Shown: positions 16,193 to 24,802 of the stretch, piece by piece
How positions within the stretch are numbered: position 1 is the stretch's first letter
Layout: each line of letters opens with the position of its first letter
NCBI GenBank assembly: GCA_020072785.1
Contig: JAIQGG010000008.1
Coordinates: 23,411 to 87,410, forward strand
Length of the DNA: 64,000 bases
DNA from: Terriglobia bacterium
GTDB taxonomy: Bacteria; Acidobacteriota; Terriglobia; Acidiferrales; UBA7541
Reading direction: 5' to 3'
Made by a program: the position numbers and the translations under genes
Notes under the pieces: model-generated
Database searches by the model: none
Seen by the model: only the letters and a program-made list of their open reading frames with translations
Told to the model about the DNA's origin: nothing

Positions 16193-17371
16193 TCAGGAAC
16201 CGGACTTCGGGGCGACGTGCGAGCCGTTGAGGAGCCGGAGCTGCCCGTCGGTCACCACGGTTTCGCCGGCGTGCAGCCCTGCTTCCACGATGGTTTCCCC
16301 GCCTACGGTGCGCCCCACGGTAACGTTGCGCATCTCCGCGGTGTTGTCGGGCTTGACCACGAAGACGAACGAGCCGCTCTGGCTAGTGCTGATCGCCTGC
16401 GACGGCACGACTAGGGCATGCGGCTGGGTCGTCAGCGTCAGGACCACGGTGACAAACTGCCCGGGCCACAATCGCCGCTGCGTGTTGGCAAAGGTGGCCT
16501 TCAGCCGGATCGTGCCGGTGGTGTAGTCCACGACGTTGTCCACAAAAGAGAGCGTGCCCTGTTCCGAGACATTCGGCTGATCAGGAATCATAGCCGTCAC
16601 GCGCATTTTGCGCTCGGCGTGGTAGCGCTTGACGTCGGCAAGATTCTGCTCGGGAATCGCAAACGTCACATAAATGGGCGTGATCTGGTTGATAGTCACC
16701 AGAATGGGCACGTCGTTGGCCTTGGTCAGGTTGCCGGGGCGGACCAGCACGCTGCCCGTGCGCCCGTTGATCGGCGAGCGGATTTCGCAATACTGCAGAT
16801 TCAGCCGCGCCGATTCGATGGCCGCGCGGTCGGACTGCACCACGGCTTCCTGTGCCTCGGCGTCGGCGCGTTGCGTGTCGTACTGCAGCTTGGGGACAAT
16901 GCCCTGCTCGAAGAGGTTCTGATAGCGCTCGGCCAGCACGCGCGCATTCTGCGCTTTGGCCTGGTCGCGGGCGAGATCCGCCTGCGCCTGCTTCAAGGCC
17001 ACTTCAAACGGGCGCTTGTCGATTTCGAACAGCAGCTCGCCCTTGTGGACGTCCTGGCCCTCCAGGAAATGCACAGCCATCACCGGGCCGGTCACCTGGG
17101 CCTTGATGGACACGCTGGCGAGGGCCTCCACATTCCCGATGGCGCGCAGCTCGACCGGAACGTCCTTCTCCACGGCCTGGGCGACCACCACCGGCACGGC
17201 GGGCGCTGCCGGAGCCGCGGCCTGCGGCTTCCCGCAGCCGGCAAACAACAGCGCGGCGAACCCCAGACCCACAGCGGCCAGCGCGGGGCGCCTTACGGCG
17301 GCAGGCAGCCGCCGGACATTTCGAAACAAGGTCGACCGCTTCGCGGTCATGCATACGATTGAGGGCATCAT
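16193..17371 (-). CDS. RND efflux periplasmic adaptor (membrane fusion protein)
   Basis: Up to 392 residues. A lipobox LLFAGC places the lipidated cysteine at residue 46 from the first start. The barrel-sandwich/lipoyl part (IGNVEALASVSIKAQVTGPV and LFEIDKRPFEVALKQAQADL), a coiled-coil hairpin rich in Ala, Gln and Arg, and the beta-barrel (SPINGRTGSVLVRPGNLTKA) are all present, as expected for AcrA/MdtA. Starts at 17371, 17368 and 17350 are possible; the palindromic repeat at 17331-17356 encodes residues just after the last of these (MTAKRST). This is unusual, because the repeat would be translated in front of the signal peptide. It forms an operon with the downstream pump gene. Confidence 0.9.
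   Translation of the reverse strand: MMPSIVCMTAKRSTLFRNVRRLPAAVRRPALAAVGLGFAALLFAGCGKPQAAAPAAPAVPVVVAQAVEKDVPVELRAIGNVEALASVSIKAQVTGPVMAVHFLEGQDVHKGELLFEIDKRPFEVALKQAQADLARDQAKAQNARVLAERYQNLFEQGIVPKLQYDTQRADAEAQEAVVQSDRAAIESARLNLQYCEIRSPINGRTGSVLVRPGNLTKANDVPILVTINQITPIYVTFAIPEQNLADVKRYHAERKMRVTAMIPDQPNVSEQGTLSFVDNVVDYTTGTIRLKATFANTQRRLWPGQFVTVVLTLTTQPHALVVPSQAISTSQSGSFVFVVKPDNTAEMRNVTVGRTVGGETIVEAGLHAGETVVTDGQLRLLNGSHVAPKSGS
17331..17356 (+). repeat. interspersed palindrome, family 1 (copy 3)
   Basis: GTCGACCGCTTCGCGGTCAT plus GCATAC. It overlaps the first codons of the RND adaptor gene. Confidence 0.8.
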
Positions 17372-17646
17372 CTCGTCTTGATATCGGATTCGACTTGCGT
17401 CGGGAACGGCCTGGATCTCCGTCTGGACTTCCTGCTTAACCAGCAGTCACGGGCAGAAATATTCTCCTATCGCTCTTCCTACCACATAGATGCGGCCAGC
17501 AACGAACCGGTTTCATGAAATCCGCCCCTCTATCCAAGGGGCTGACCGCTGCGCTCCGGGACGCCTGGCGCCGCGCTCGATCCTTTCTTTCGCAACCCGA
17601 TTGCGCCAGCCTGTAGCCCGGGCAAGCTCGTTTTCCGGGGTGAAGT
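17372..17646. other. intergenic region upstream of the efflux operon
   Basis: About 275 bp between the efflux adaptor start and the flavin reductase stop. A GTAG at 17613 is followed by an imperfect CCCGG...CCGGGG stem and may be a decayed GTAG-type repeat. No regulator gene or clear operator is seen. Confidence 0.35.
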
Positions 17647-18171
17647 TCAGGATTCCGGAGCGAGGCGTCGGTATTTGCCCCGGAAGAAGAGCAGCGGCTC
17701 CCCGCCCTGGATTTCCGCGCTTTGCACTTCGGCGACGAAGATGGTGTGATCGCCGGAAACATGTTTGGCTACCACCTGGCAGGCCATCTGCGCGATCGTC
17801 CCTTCCAGGAGTGGAATGCCGTTTTCCGTCCAACGGTAGCGGATTCCCAGCTTCTCTTCGGTTTCGAGACTCTTCTCGCTCCGCGAGAAATACCGCGAAA
17901 GGTCCTGCTGCTCCGCGGTAAGCACGGCAATGCCGAAACGTCGCTTCTTCTGCAGCAGCGGCAGCATCTTCGCCTGCTGGTCCACGCAGATCAGCACCAG
18001 CAGCGGCTCCAGGGAAACCGAAGTGAATGAATTTGCGGTCATGCCATGGACCTGGCTCCGCGGGGCCGCCCCGGAACTCGTTGTGTCCTCGACGGTAACG
18101 ACCGTGACGCCGGTGGCAAACTGCCCCACGGCGCGCCGAAACTCTTCCGGTGTCGGTGTGCGTGTGTTCAT
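17647..18171 (-). CDS. flavin reductase-like FMN-binding protein
   Basis: 174 residues beginning EEFRRAVGQFATGVTVVTV, the standard opening of the flavin reductase-like (DIM6/NTAB, HpaC) family. The FMN-contact segment GMTANSFTSVSLEPLLVLICV and the C-terminal GEPLLFFRGKYRRL follow. Relatives reduce FMN or FAD with NAD(P)H for a monooxygenase partner, or act as FMN/F420-type oxidoreductases with the same split-barrel fold. It is transcribed divergently from npdG with about 160 bp between them, and F420 genes follow. A link to deazaflavin or flavin turnover is plausible but unproven. No monooxygenase partner is next to it. Confidence 0.85.
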   Translation of the reverse strand: MNTRTPTPEEFRRAVGQFATGVTVVTVEDTTSSGAAPRSQVHGMTANSFTSVSLEPLLVLICVDQQAKMLPLLQKKRRFGIAVLTAEQQDLSRYFSRSEKSLETEEKLGIRYRWTENGIPLLEGTIAQMACQVVAKHVSGDHTIFVAEVQSAEIQGGEPLLFFRGKYRRLAPES

Positions 18172-18259
18172 CTGGATTTTTCACACCATACCATATCATC
18201 CGCCCCGGACGCGAAACCCGGCGCAAAACAGGCACGCGGAAGAAAACCCCGACTTCGCG

Positions 18260-18265
18260 TATAAT
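18260..18265 (+). promoter_or_regulatory. candidate -10 box TATAAT of npdG
   Basis: A perfect TATAAT 70 nt upstream of the npdG start. A GC-rich leader hairpin (CCGCCGC...GCGGCGG, about 18282-18309) lies between it and the RBS AAGGGGAG. No good -35 hexamer is seen 16-18 nt upstream. Confidence 0.4.
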
Positions 18266-18334
18266 CGGTGATTCTTTTCACCCCGCCGCGGGCCTCTGCT
18301 GCGGCGGAGCAAAGTACAAGGGGAGAAACCCATC

Positions 18335-19012
18335 ATGTCACGCATCGTTTCCATTCTCGGCGGCACCGGACCCGAAGGTTCGGGGCTCGCTTATCGCTGG
18401 GCGCGCGCCGGCGAGCACATTGTCATCGGCTCGCGCGACGCGCAGCGCGCCGCCGAAGCCGCGCGGCAACTCAAGGCCCGCATCGGCGCCGCCGCCAGCG
18501 TGGAGGGTGCGGACAACGCCGCCGCCGTGGCCAAGGGCGACATCGTGGTGCTCACCGTGCCCTTCGCCGGCCACGCCGCGCTGCTGAAATCGCTCAAAAC
18601 CGCCTGGAAGCCCGGCGCTATCGTCATCGACACCACCGTGCCGCTGGCCGCCACTGTCGGCGGGCCTCCAACGCGCATGCTCGGGGTCTGGCAGGGTTCC
18701 GCGGCGCAGCAGACGCAGGAGCTCGTCCCCGCGGGCGTCTCCGTCGTCGCTGCGTTTCAGAACCTCGGCGCGGAGATCCTGGCCACCGATGCGCCGGTGG
18801 ATTGCGACGTTTTGGTGTGCAGCGACGACGAAAAGGCTAAGCAGGCGGCCTCCGAGCTGGCGCTGAAGATTCCCGGCGCGCGCGCGCTCAACGGCGGCAA
18901 ACTGGAAAACGCGCGCATCGTGGAATCGCTGACCGCGCTGCTGATCGGGTTGAATATCCGTTACAAAGTGCACAGCGCGGGGATTCGCTTTACCGGACTG
19001 CCGGTGAAGTAG
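18335..19012 (+). CDS. npdG: NADPH:F420 oxidoreductase
   Basis: 225 residues with an N-terminal Rossmann fold (SILGGTGPEGSGLAYRWARAG) followed by IVIGSRDAQRA, the pattern that binds NADP in F420-dependent NADP reductases (Fno/NpdG). Later segments DIVVLTVPFAG and GAIVIDTTVP fit the family. The enzyme transfers hydride between NADP(H) and F420 and so links the deazaflavin pool to central metabolism. The start is supported by AAGGGGAGAAACCC just upstream. The convergent neighbours are cofD, cofG and cofE, so enzymes that make and use F420 are clustered. Two copies of the family 1 palindrome follow its stop codon. Confidence 0.9.
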   Translation: MSRIVSILGGTGPEGSGLAYRWARAGEHIVIGSRDAQRAAEAARQLKARIGAAASVEGADNAAAVAKGDIVVLTVPFAGHAALLKSLKTAWKPGAIVIDTTVPLAATVGGPPTRMLGVWQGSAAQQTQELVPAGVSVVAAFQNLGAEILATDAPVDCDVLVCSDDEKAKQAASELALKIPGARALNGGKLENARIVESLTALLIGLNIRYKVHSAGIRFTGLPVK

Positions 19013-19035
19013 TTGACCGCTTTGCGGTCACGCAT
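19012..19035 (+). repeat. interspersed palindrome, family 1 (copy 4)
   Basis: GTTGACCGCTTTGCGGTCAC plus GCAT. It begins at the stop codon of npdG and is followed 3 nt later by copy 5, so the two form a tandem pair between convergent genes. Confidence 0.85.
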
Positions 19036-19038
19036 GAA

Positions 19039-19061
19039 GTTGATCGCTTCGCGGCCGCGCA
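19039..19061 (+). repeat. interspersed palindrome, family 1 (copy 5, decayed)
   Basis: GTTGATCGCTTCGCGGCCGC plus GCA. It differs from the consensus at two stem positions that no longer pair, suggesting a decaying copy. Confidence 0.65.
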
Positions 19062-19066
19062 CCACG

Positions 19067-20038
19067 TTATAACGCGAGGAGCGCGCGGGCGAGTTTGCGC
19101 TTCTGCGCCAGCGTGCTCATCACCGTGGGGATCACCGCTACCTCCATCCCCAGCGAGCGGATCGAGGTAGCCTGCGCCCGGTCCGCGGGATCCACCACAA
19201 ACGTACCCGTGAAATCGGCGTAGAGCCGCGCCACCCCGCGCGCGGAAACTTCGTAGCCCAGTTGCGCCAGCATGCGGTCTGAGGGGCCCTTCAGCGACTT
19301 CCCCCCGACGATCGGGCACACCGCGACCACGTCCTTCTTGCGCGCCTGCAGCGCCTCGCGCACTCCCCGCACCGCCAGGATTGGTCCGATGCTGATCAGC
19401 GGATTGCTCGGGCAGATGATGATCCGCTGCGCCTCGCGAATGGCTTCCAGCACGCCCGGGGCGGGCGCAGCAGTTTCCACGTTTTCGAAGCGGATGCCGC
19501 GCACCACCGGCTCGGCGCGGCGTTTCACCAGATACTCCTGAAAGTGCAGCGGCCCCTCGTTCGAATCGATGATCGTGGGCACCGGCTGGTTGGACATCGG
19601 CAGGATGCGCGACTTCACTCCCAGCGCGAGGCGGATCGCCTGGGCCGCCTCGGCCAGCGTCCTCCCCTCGGCGAGCAGCGCGGTGCGGTGGAGGTGCGTG
19701 GCGAGATCGCGGTCGCCGAGGTTGAACCATCCCTCGCGGCCGTACGCGCGCAGCCGCTCCAGCACGTGAAATGTCTCCGCCGGAAAGCCCCAGCCCTTGG
19801 CCGCGTCCACGATCCCGGCCAGCGTGTAGGTGACGATGTCCAGGTCCGGCGAGATGCGCAGCCCGTGCAGGACGATGTCGTCGCCCGTATTCACAATGAC
19901 GTCCAGCTTGACCGGGTCGCACACCGCATACAGCCCGAGCAGAAGCTTCGAGGCGCCCACGCCGCCAGCCAGCGCGGCAAGTTTCAGGGATGGCCGCCGC
20001 GCCCGCGGCACTTTTTTCCTCCCGGAGACGCCGCTCAT
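19067..20038 (-). CDS. cofD: 2-phospho-L-lactate (or PEP) transferase
   Basis: 323 residues. The CofD family signature is clear: LAALAGGVGASKLLLGL (GGVGASK at 25-31), the VNTGDDIVLHGLRISPDLD motif that binds FO and the nucleotide-activated substrate, and GGKSLKGPSDRM. The enzyme joins a phospholactyl or phosphoenolpyruvyl group to FO, giving (dehydro-)F420-0. Its ATG overlaps the TGA of cofG (ATGA), so the two are translationally coupled. In bacteria the substrate is often phosphoenolpyruvate, and an extra reductase is then needed; which applies here cannot be read from the sequence. The partner guanylyltransferase CofC/FbiD is not in the window. Confidence 0.92.
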   Translation of the reverse strand: MSGVSGRKKVPRARRPSLKLAALAGGVGASKLLLGLYAVCDPVKLDVIVNTGDDIVLHGLRISPDLDIVTYTLAGIVDAAKGWGFPAETFHVLERLRAYGREGWFNLGDRDLATHLHRTALLAEGRTLAEAAQAIRLALGVKSRILPMSNQPVPTIIDSNEGPLHFQEYLVKRRAEPVVRGIRFENVETAAPAPGVLEAIREAQRIIICPSNPLISIGPILAVRGVREALQARKKDVVAVCPIVGGKSLKGPSDRMLAQLGYEVSARGVARLYADFTGTFVVDPADRAQATSIRSLGMEVAVIPTVMSTLAQKRKLARALLAL

Positions 20039-21291
20039 GCCTTCCCCTGTACTACGGGCGTGCCACCCCGCAGGGCCACGGCGTCTTCGCGCGCGTAGCC
20101 CTCGCCATCTGTAAGGCGCAGCGCGCGCTCGCGCACGGCTGGCGCGAGAAACTCCGGGCGCGCCAGATACTCGGGATAGAGCGCCAGGCGCTCGCGCAGT
20201 GTGAAGCCGCGCGCCGCGCTCTCCTGGTGCAGGCGCGCGATCTGCGGCCAGGCCGCTTCGGGATTGATGAAGTCGCGCGTCACCGGCGAAATGCCGCCCC
20301 AGTCGTTGATCCCGGCATCGAGCAAGCGCGGAAAATCGCCGTAGCTGAGGTTGGGCGGCGCCTGCAGGTTCATCTCCTCGCCGAGCACCAGGCGCGCGAT
20401 GGCTACCGTGCGCAGCATCTCCTCAAGCGTGGGATCGGGGTGCCCGGCCATGGGAATATCGGGCTTGGCGCGAAAATTCTGCACGATCACTTCCTGGATG
20501 TGGCCGTAGCGCTCGTGCAGCGCGCGGATCGCCAGCAGCGAATTCACGCGCTCTTCCGGCGTCTCGCCGATGCCGATGAGAATCCCCGTGGTAAAGGCCA
20601 TGGAGAGCCGCCCCGCCTCTTCGATCGTGCGCAGCCGTACCGCGGGAACCTTGTCCGGGGCCTCCGCGTGCGGGCCGCCGTCGCGCACTAGCCGCGGACT
20701 GACGTTTTCCAGCATCAGGCCGACGCTGGCGTTCGATGCGCGCAGGCGCTCCAGCGCCGCGCGGTCCATCACCCCGGGATTGGCGTGCGGCAACAGGCCG
20801 GTTTCCTCCAGCACCAGCTCGCACATCGCCGCAAGGTAATCGAGCGTGCGCGCAAAGCCCTGCCCGCGCAGAAACTCGCGCGCCTCGGGAAAGATGCGCT
20901 CCGGCTGGTCGCCCAGGCTGAAGAGCGCCTCCTTGCAGCCGGCCTCCCGCGCGGCCTCCGCCGCGGACAGGACTTCCTCCGGGGTCATGAAGTGCGCACC
21001 GGGCTCGCCGGGATCTTTGCGGAAGGTGCAGTAGCTGCAGTAATCGCGGCAAAGCGTGGTCAGCGGAAGGAACACCTTTTTCGAAAAGGTGACGATGCGG
21101 CCCTTGCGCCGCGCGCGCACCTGGGACGCCGCGCGCAGCAGCTCTTCCGTGGGCGCCTGCGTGTAGAGAAACAGCGCCGCCTCGCGCGCCAGTCCGCGGC
21201 CTTCGCAGGCGCGCGCCAGGGCGGCATCCAGTGTTTGCTGATCCGCCGGCTTGGCGCCCGGCTGCGCTCCGTTTTGCAGACCCGTATTCAT
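20035..21291 (-). CDS. cofG: FO synthase subunit 1, radical SAM
   Basis: 418 residues from ATG 21291; the longer upstream frame is Arg-rich read-through into the cofE end. CRDYCSYC at residues 81-88 gives the CX3CX2C cluster-binding site of radical SAM enzymes. GARKEVL-type repeats, LFSLGDQPERIFPEA and LLPHANPGVM match CofG. CofG works with CofH to make the deazaflavin FO from the ribityl-pyrimidine and a tyrosine adduct. Many actinobacteria have a fused FbiC, but this protein is only the G half and no CofH follows or precedes it here. It lies between cofE (10 bp gap) and cofD (overlapping). Confidence 0.92.
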   Translation of the reverse strand: MNTGLQNGAQPGAKPADQQTLDAALARACEGRGLAREAALFLYTQAPTEELLRAASQVRARRKGRIVTFSKKVFLPLTTLCRDYCSYCTFRKDPGEPGAHFMTPEEVLSAAEAAREAGCKEALFSLGDQPERIFPEAREFLRGQGFARTLDYLAAMCELVLEETGLLPHANPGVMDRAALERLRASNASVGLMLENVSPRLVRDGGPHAEAPDKVPAVRLRTIEEAGRLSMAFTTGILIGIGETPEERVNSLLAIRALHERYGHIQEVIVQNFRAKPDIPMAGHPDPTLEEMLRTVAIARLVLGEEMNLQAPPNLSYGDFPRLLDAGINDWGGISPVTRDFINPEAAWPQIARLHQESAARGFTLRERLALYPEYLARPEFLAPAVRERALRLTDGEGYAREDAVALRGGTPVVQGKA

Positions 21292-21301
21292 CCCATCTCG
21301 T

Positions 21302-22096
21302 TCAGCGGAAGAGGTCCTCGCGCGCCGGGCGGATGATCTTCGCCGCGGGCTCCGACGCCGGCGCAAACGGATATCCGCGGATGACCACCGCCGGCACGCC
21401 CTCGGCCTTGCCCATCAGCAGCCCGGCCGCGGCGGCCAGTTCATCGGCCACCGCCAGAATCGTAGCATGCAGGCGCTTGCCGGTGCGGTCCCGCTCCCCG
21501 CGCAGGTCGCGCAGCACCGGGAGCCCCGCGGCGCCGATAGCCACGTTCACCAGGCCTAACCGCCAGGCGCGGCCAAAGGTGTCGCTAATGATCACCGCGA
21601 CGCGTTTCTTGGTGCGCTTGCGCAGGGCCGCGGCCAGCCGCTTTGCCGAAGCGTCCGGGTCCCGCGGCAGCAGGGACACCACATTGCGCCCCGGCACGTT
21701 GGAACGGTCCACCCCGGCATTGGCGCAGACGAAGCCGTGGTGCGTCTCCACAATCAGCGCATGCGGGCTTTCGCGCACGATGCGCCGCGTCTCGCTCAGC
21801 ACCACCTCGACAAACCGCGGATCGCTGTGCAGCGTCTTGCCCAGCGCGCGCGCCGCCGCGGACGGCCGCACCTGCGCCAGCGCCACGATGCACCCCTCGG
21901 CCTTGGAAACGATCTTCTGCGCCACGACCAAAACGTCGCCGTCTTCGAACGCCAGTCCTTGTTTCCGGGCGGCGCCGGCGATCGCGCTGGCCAGATCATC
22001 GCCCTTGCGGATCTCGGGCATCCCCGGCAAAGCAAGGAGCTGCACGGTGTCTTTCGGCCGGAGACCGGCGGCAACAGGTTTGATGGGTGCGCGCAT
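21302..22096 (-). CDS. cofE: coenzyme F420-0:L-glutamate ligase
   Basis: About 264 residues starting at MRAPIKPVAAGLRP (ATG 22096); the frame is open further upstream, but that part is meaningless arginine-rich sequence. Family landmarks are LPGMPEIRKGDDLASAI, DVLVVAQKIVSKAEG, ETHHGFVCANAGVDRSNVPG and VIISDTFGRAWRLG. CofE adds one or more gamma-linked glutamates to F420-0 using GTP. There is no C-terminal nitroreductase-like FbiB extension, so the reductive step needed for dehydro-F420 would have to come from elsewhere. A TACAAT box lies 13 nt upstream of the ATG. It leads the cofE-cofG-cofD unit. Confidence 0.92.
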   Translation of the reverse strand: MRAPIKPVAAGLRPKDTVQLLALPGMPEIRKGDDLASAIAGAARKQGLAFEDGDVLVVAQKIVSKAEGCIVALAQVRPSAAARALGKTLHSDPRFVEVVLSETRRIVRESPHALIVETHHGFVCANAGVDRSNVPGRNVVSLLPRDPDASAKRLAAALRKRTKKRVAVIISDTFGRAWRLGLVNVAIGAAGLPVLRDLRGERDRTGKRLHATILAVADELAAAAGLLMGKAEGVPAVVIRGYPFAPASEPAAKIIRPAREDLFR

Positions 22097-22155
22097 GGCA
22101 AAGAACAAAATTGTACGCGAGCGGCGGGCGCAATTCACGCGGGAAAGCGGGCGCG

Positions 22156-22203
22156 AAAAACAAAACGGACGAAGCGCCGGTTGAACGTCCGGCGCCTCGT
22201 CCG
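22156..22203 (-). terminator. strong rho-independent terminator
   Basis: On the minus strand a 15-bp stem (CGGACGAGGCGCCGG paired with CCGGCGCTTCGTCCG, with a few wobble or mismatch positions) and an 8-nt loop are followed by TTTTGTTTTT. It sits between the FecR-like gene that ends at 22323 and cofE, separating the two units. Confidence 0.9.
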
Positions 22204-22293
22204 CTTGGCTCGCGGGCTCGGCCAGTGGGACAGACACTGCTTCTGAGCGAAGTTGCAGCATTCCGGTCTGTCGCGTCTCCTCTGCGCGCCAGA

Positions 22294-22326
22294 CCGCAGG
22301 AGCACAGCCAGGAATGCCTGTCCTAC
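22294..22326 (-). repeat. GTAG-headed REP-like element at a stop codon
   Basis: Minus-strand GTAGGACAGGCATTCCTGGC. The TAG stop codon of the FecR-like gene at 22323-22325 is part of the GTAG head. Confidence 0.55.
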
Positions 22327-24530
22327 CGGTTGTCCTTGCGCTCGGAAGCCGGCGGCTTTTCCTTCTGCTTTTCCTTCTGTTTTTCCTGAGCCTTGTTCTT
22401 CTGCTGCTCTTTCTGCCGCTCCTTCTGCTGCTGACGTTGTGCCTGCTGGTCCAGCTTCTGCCGCTCGCGTTGCTGGCGTTCTTGCAGCTTCTCCTGTTCC
22501 TGCTGATGCTTCTGCTCCAGCCGCCGCTGCTGCTCCTCGTACTTCTGCCGTTCCCGCGTTTCACGTTCGATCTGCTGCGGGGGCTTCGGCGGACGGTCCA
22601 CACGCTCGCTCGGCCGCGGCTGCTGCGGGCGCTCCTGGCTTCGGACCGGGGGAGGTGGCGCCGGCGTTACGGGCTTCTCCGGCTGTGCGGGCCTTGCTGC
22701 TTCGGGCTGTGCCGGCGGAGTCGGAGCCATTGGACGCTGCGCCGCGGGCGGCCGGCCCTCACGGATGCGCTCCGAGGGAGGTGGCTCCTGTGGTGCTGGT
22801 CTCTCCGGCTGCGCGGGCCTTGCCGTTTCGGGCTGCGCGGGTTGTATGGGAGCTTCCGGCGGCTTCACGGGCGGCTTCACCGGTGGCCTCGCCTGCGGCA
22901 TCTCCCTCTGTTCCGGCCTCCTGGGCCGCGGCCGTGCCACCTTCTCTACCGGGACGGGCTTCGGAGCGGGCGGAGCGACGCGGACATTGGGGCGTGGAGC
23001 CTGCTGTTCAGCCGCCGGGCGCAGTCTCCTCATCTCTTCCGGATCGAGCGGCCGGCCTTGATTCGTCTGAAGCGCCTTTTGCTGCGCGGTGAACGGCACA
23101 GGCCGCGGCGGAGGCGGCGTCTTGGCGACCACCTCGCGATTCTGCAGCCTGGCAGGCGGCCGTGCCACGTTCGCTCCTTCCGCGCCTGCGCCGAAAACGC
23201 TCCTCTGCTCTGGCGCAATTGCGGCCCCCGGGCTCACCGGAGCCGACCTGATCTCTCGCTCGTTCACGCGCACGGCATTCCGGGACACCGGCTGCGCCGA
23301 AGCAAATACGTTCCGCGGCACGGCCGTCACCGCCCCGGGCGCGTCCCGGTTCACGTAGTGGATATCCATCACCTTCTTCGCCGTGTAGTTGTTATAGACA
23401 TTCGTGACATAAACGTTGTTGACCGTCGTGTTCGTCACGTTGACGTTCGTCACGTAGGTGCGGCTCACCCGGTACGGCGGAATATAGACTTCCCGCGGGC
23501 CCAGTGGGAACCACGCCACTCCCCCGCCACGCCCAAACGTCAGCGTCAAGCTGAAGCGCGGTCCGCCCACCCAGGCGACCAGCGCGGGCGCGTACACCGG
23601 CCGCGCCACATGCGGGCAAGGTATCCAGCCCCAGCGGCCGCGCCAATGGACCCAGCGGCCATAGTGGAACGGTGCAAATCCCCACGGCGCGTCATCCACC
23701 CAGGTCCAGCCCCAGGGCCAGATCCACACCCAGTGGCCGAAGCGATACGGCGCCCAGCCAACGGCGACCGTGGTGGGCATCCAGATGTACCCGTAGTCGG
23801 GCGCCGTCACCCACTCGCCGTATTCGTCCAGATCTTCGTAGCCGATCACGTCGCGGGAAACGTAGCGCGTGGAGAGCGCGCGATCCTCGCGGCGATCCCG
23901 GTCGCGGCACCACTCGTCGAAATCATCGTAGCCGCCCGCGTCATCCACGTCGGCCGTCAATTGCTCCGTGCCGGTAAAGGTGGCCCGCTGATCGGCATGC
24001 ACGGTAAGCGCCTGGCCGCCCCCGGTCATTTCGCCATCGCCGTCGCGCACGGTGATGATGGTCGCATCGCCGGTTTCATTTACCTCAATGCGGTATTCGC
24101 CGGGTCGCAGGAGTGAGAACGCCAGATTGGGCGTATCCACCTCAAACATCTCGTCGGGATCGAGCTGCCGCAGACGCACGCTGATGACGCCTTCGGTCAA
24201 GCGGATCTGCACAATGCGGTCGGTCAAATTCAGGAAACTGAAACCCGTTTCGCCTTTCAGCCGGATCGCTGCGGAACCCATGTGCAGCTCGGCGCGCGCG
24301 TCCCGGTCGGTCCAGAGCTTGTCCCCGGTCGTGATCGGCCGATTGACGACTGCGGAGACCCAATCGTCGGTCCCCGCCGGTTGGAATGATATTTGACCTT
24401 TGGTGTAGCTCAGCCGGGCTATGCGGCCGGGAGGATCATCTACGTCAGCCGCAGCGCGCTGCGGTGTCAGAAGGACCACAGCCAGCGCCACGCCGAGCAG
24501 GCTTGCCCATTTCCACAGGTGCTTCCTCAT
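22323..24530 (-). CDS. secreted FecR-like protein with Pro/Gln/Lys-rich tail
   Basis: About 735 residues from the ATG near 24530 (MRKHLWKW), which opens a signal peptide ending near QRAAAD; the upstream TTG-initiated frame adds nothing sensible. Residues about 30-210 form a FecR-like domain (RIARLSYTKGQISFQPAG, GDKLWTDRDARAEL). A Trp/Tyr-rich region follows with repeats such as YGYIWMPTTVAVGWAPYRFGHWVW, then a beta segment with VTNVNVTNTTVNNVYVTN. The last third is proline-rich and ends in a highly charged Gln/Lys/Glu coiled coil. It is a paralogue of the next upstream gene, sharing the whole head but not the tail. The function is unknown; cell-surface or outer-membrane placement is inference. 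Confidence 0.75.
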   Translation of the reverse strand: MRKHLWKWASLLGVALAVVLLTPQRAAADVDDPPGRIARLSYTKGQISFQPAGTDDWVSAVVNRPITTGDKLWTDRDARAELHMGSAAIRLKGETGFSFLNLTDRIVQIRLTEGVISVRLRQLDPDEMFEVDTPNLAFSLLRPGEYRIEVNETGDATIITVRDGDGEMTGGGQALTVHADQRATFTGTEQLTADVDDAGGYDDFDEWCRDRDRREDRALSTRYVSRDVIGYEDLDEYGEWVTAPDYGYIWMPTTVAVGWAPYRFGHWVWIWPWGWTWVDDAPWGFAPFHYGRWVHWRGRWGWIPCPHVARPVYAPALVAWVGGPRFSLTLTFGRGGGVAWFPLGPREVYIPPYRVSRTYVTNVNVTNTTVNNVYVTNVYNNYTAKKVMDIHYVNRDAPGAVTAVPRNVFASAQPVSRNAVRVNEREIRSAPVSPGAAIAPEQRSVFGAGAEGANVARPPARLQNREVVAKTPPPPRPVPFTAQQKALQTNQGRPLDPEEMRRLRPAAEQQAPRPNVRVAPPAPKPVPVEKVARPRPRRPEQREMPQARPPVKPPVKPPEAPIQPAQPETARPAQPERPAPQEPPPSERIREGRPPAAQRPMAPTPPAQPEAARPAQPEKPVTPAPPPPVRSQERPQQPRPSERVDRPPKPPQQIERETRERQKYEEQQRRLEQKHQQEQEKLQERQQRERQKLDQQAQRQQQKERQKEQQKNKAQEKQKEKQKEKPPASERKDNR

Positions 24531-24752
24531 TTTGACTCCCCTCACGGCCCCTCCGGTCAGCTTCCCGAGGAGCCGCACGGCTCCGTCTGCTTCTCCAACG
24601 AATTTGGTATGGGGCCGCCGCGCGCGTCCGGAGCCGGCGTCCTGCGGCAAGATGCCCTTACGCCGTCAGCATACTCCTGTTCATACCAACACGCAGTGGG
24701 ACAAAGAGTTGTGGGTGCATCGGGAGGTGGATTCGGGTTCAAGGGACCCGCC

Positions 24753-24779
24753 AGAGGCCCCCGGGGACCGGGGGCCTCT
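24753..24779. repeat. perfect 12-bp inverted repeat
   Basis: AGAGGCCCCCGG - GGA - CCGGGGGCCTCT, located between the two FecR-like genes. There is no T-run on either strand, so it is more likely an mRNA-processing or attenuating hairpin than a classical terminator. Confidence 0.6.
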
Positions 24780-24802
24780 GGAGAAGCTGGCTATCCGTTA
24801 CT

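Noticed and set aside
22314..24116. A 600-codon plus-strand frame that starts like a very hydrophobic membrane protein (Leu/Phe-rich)
   Set aside because: It is the complement of the Gln/Lys/Glu-rich tail of the FecR-like gene, which makes artificial Leu/Phe runs.
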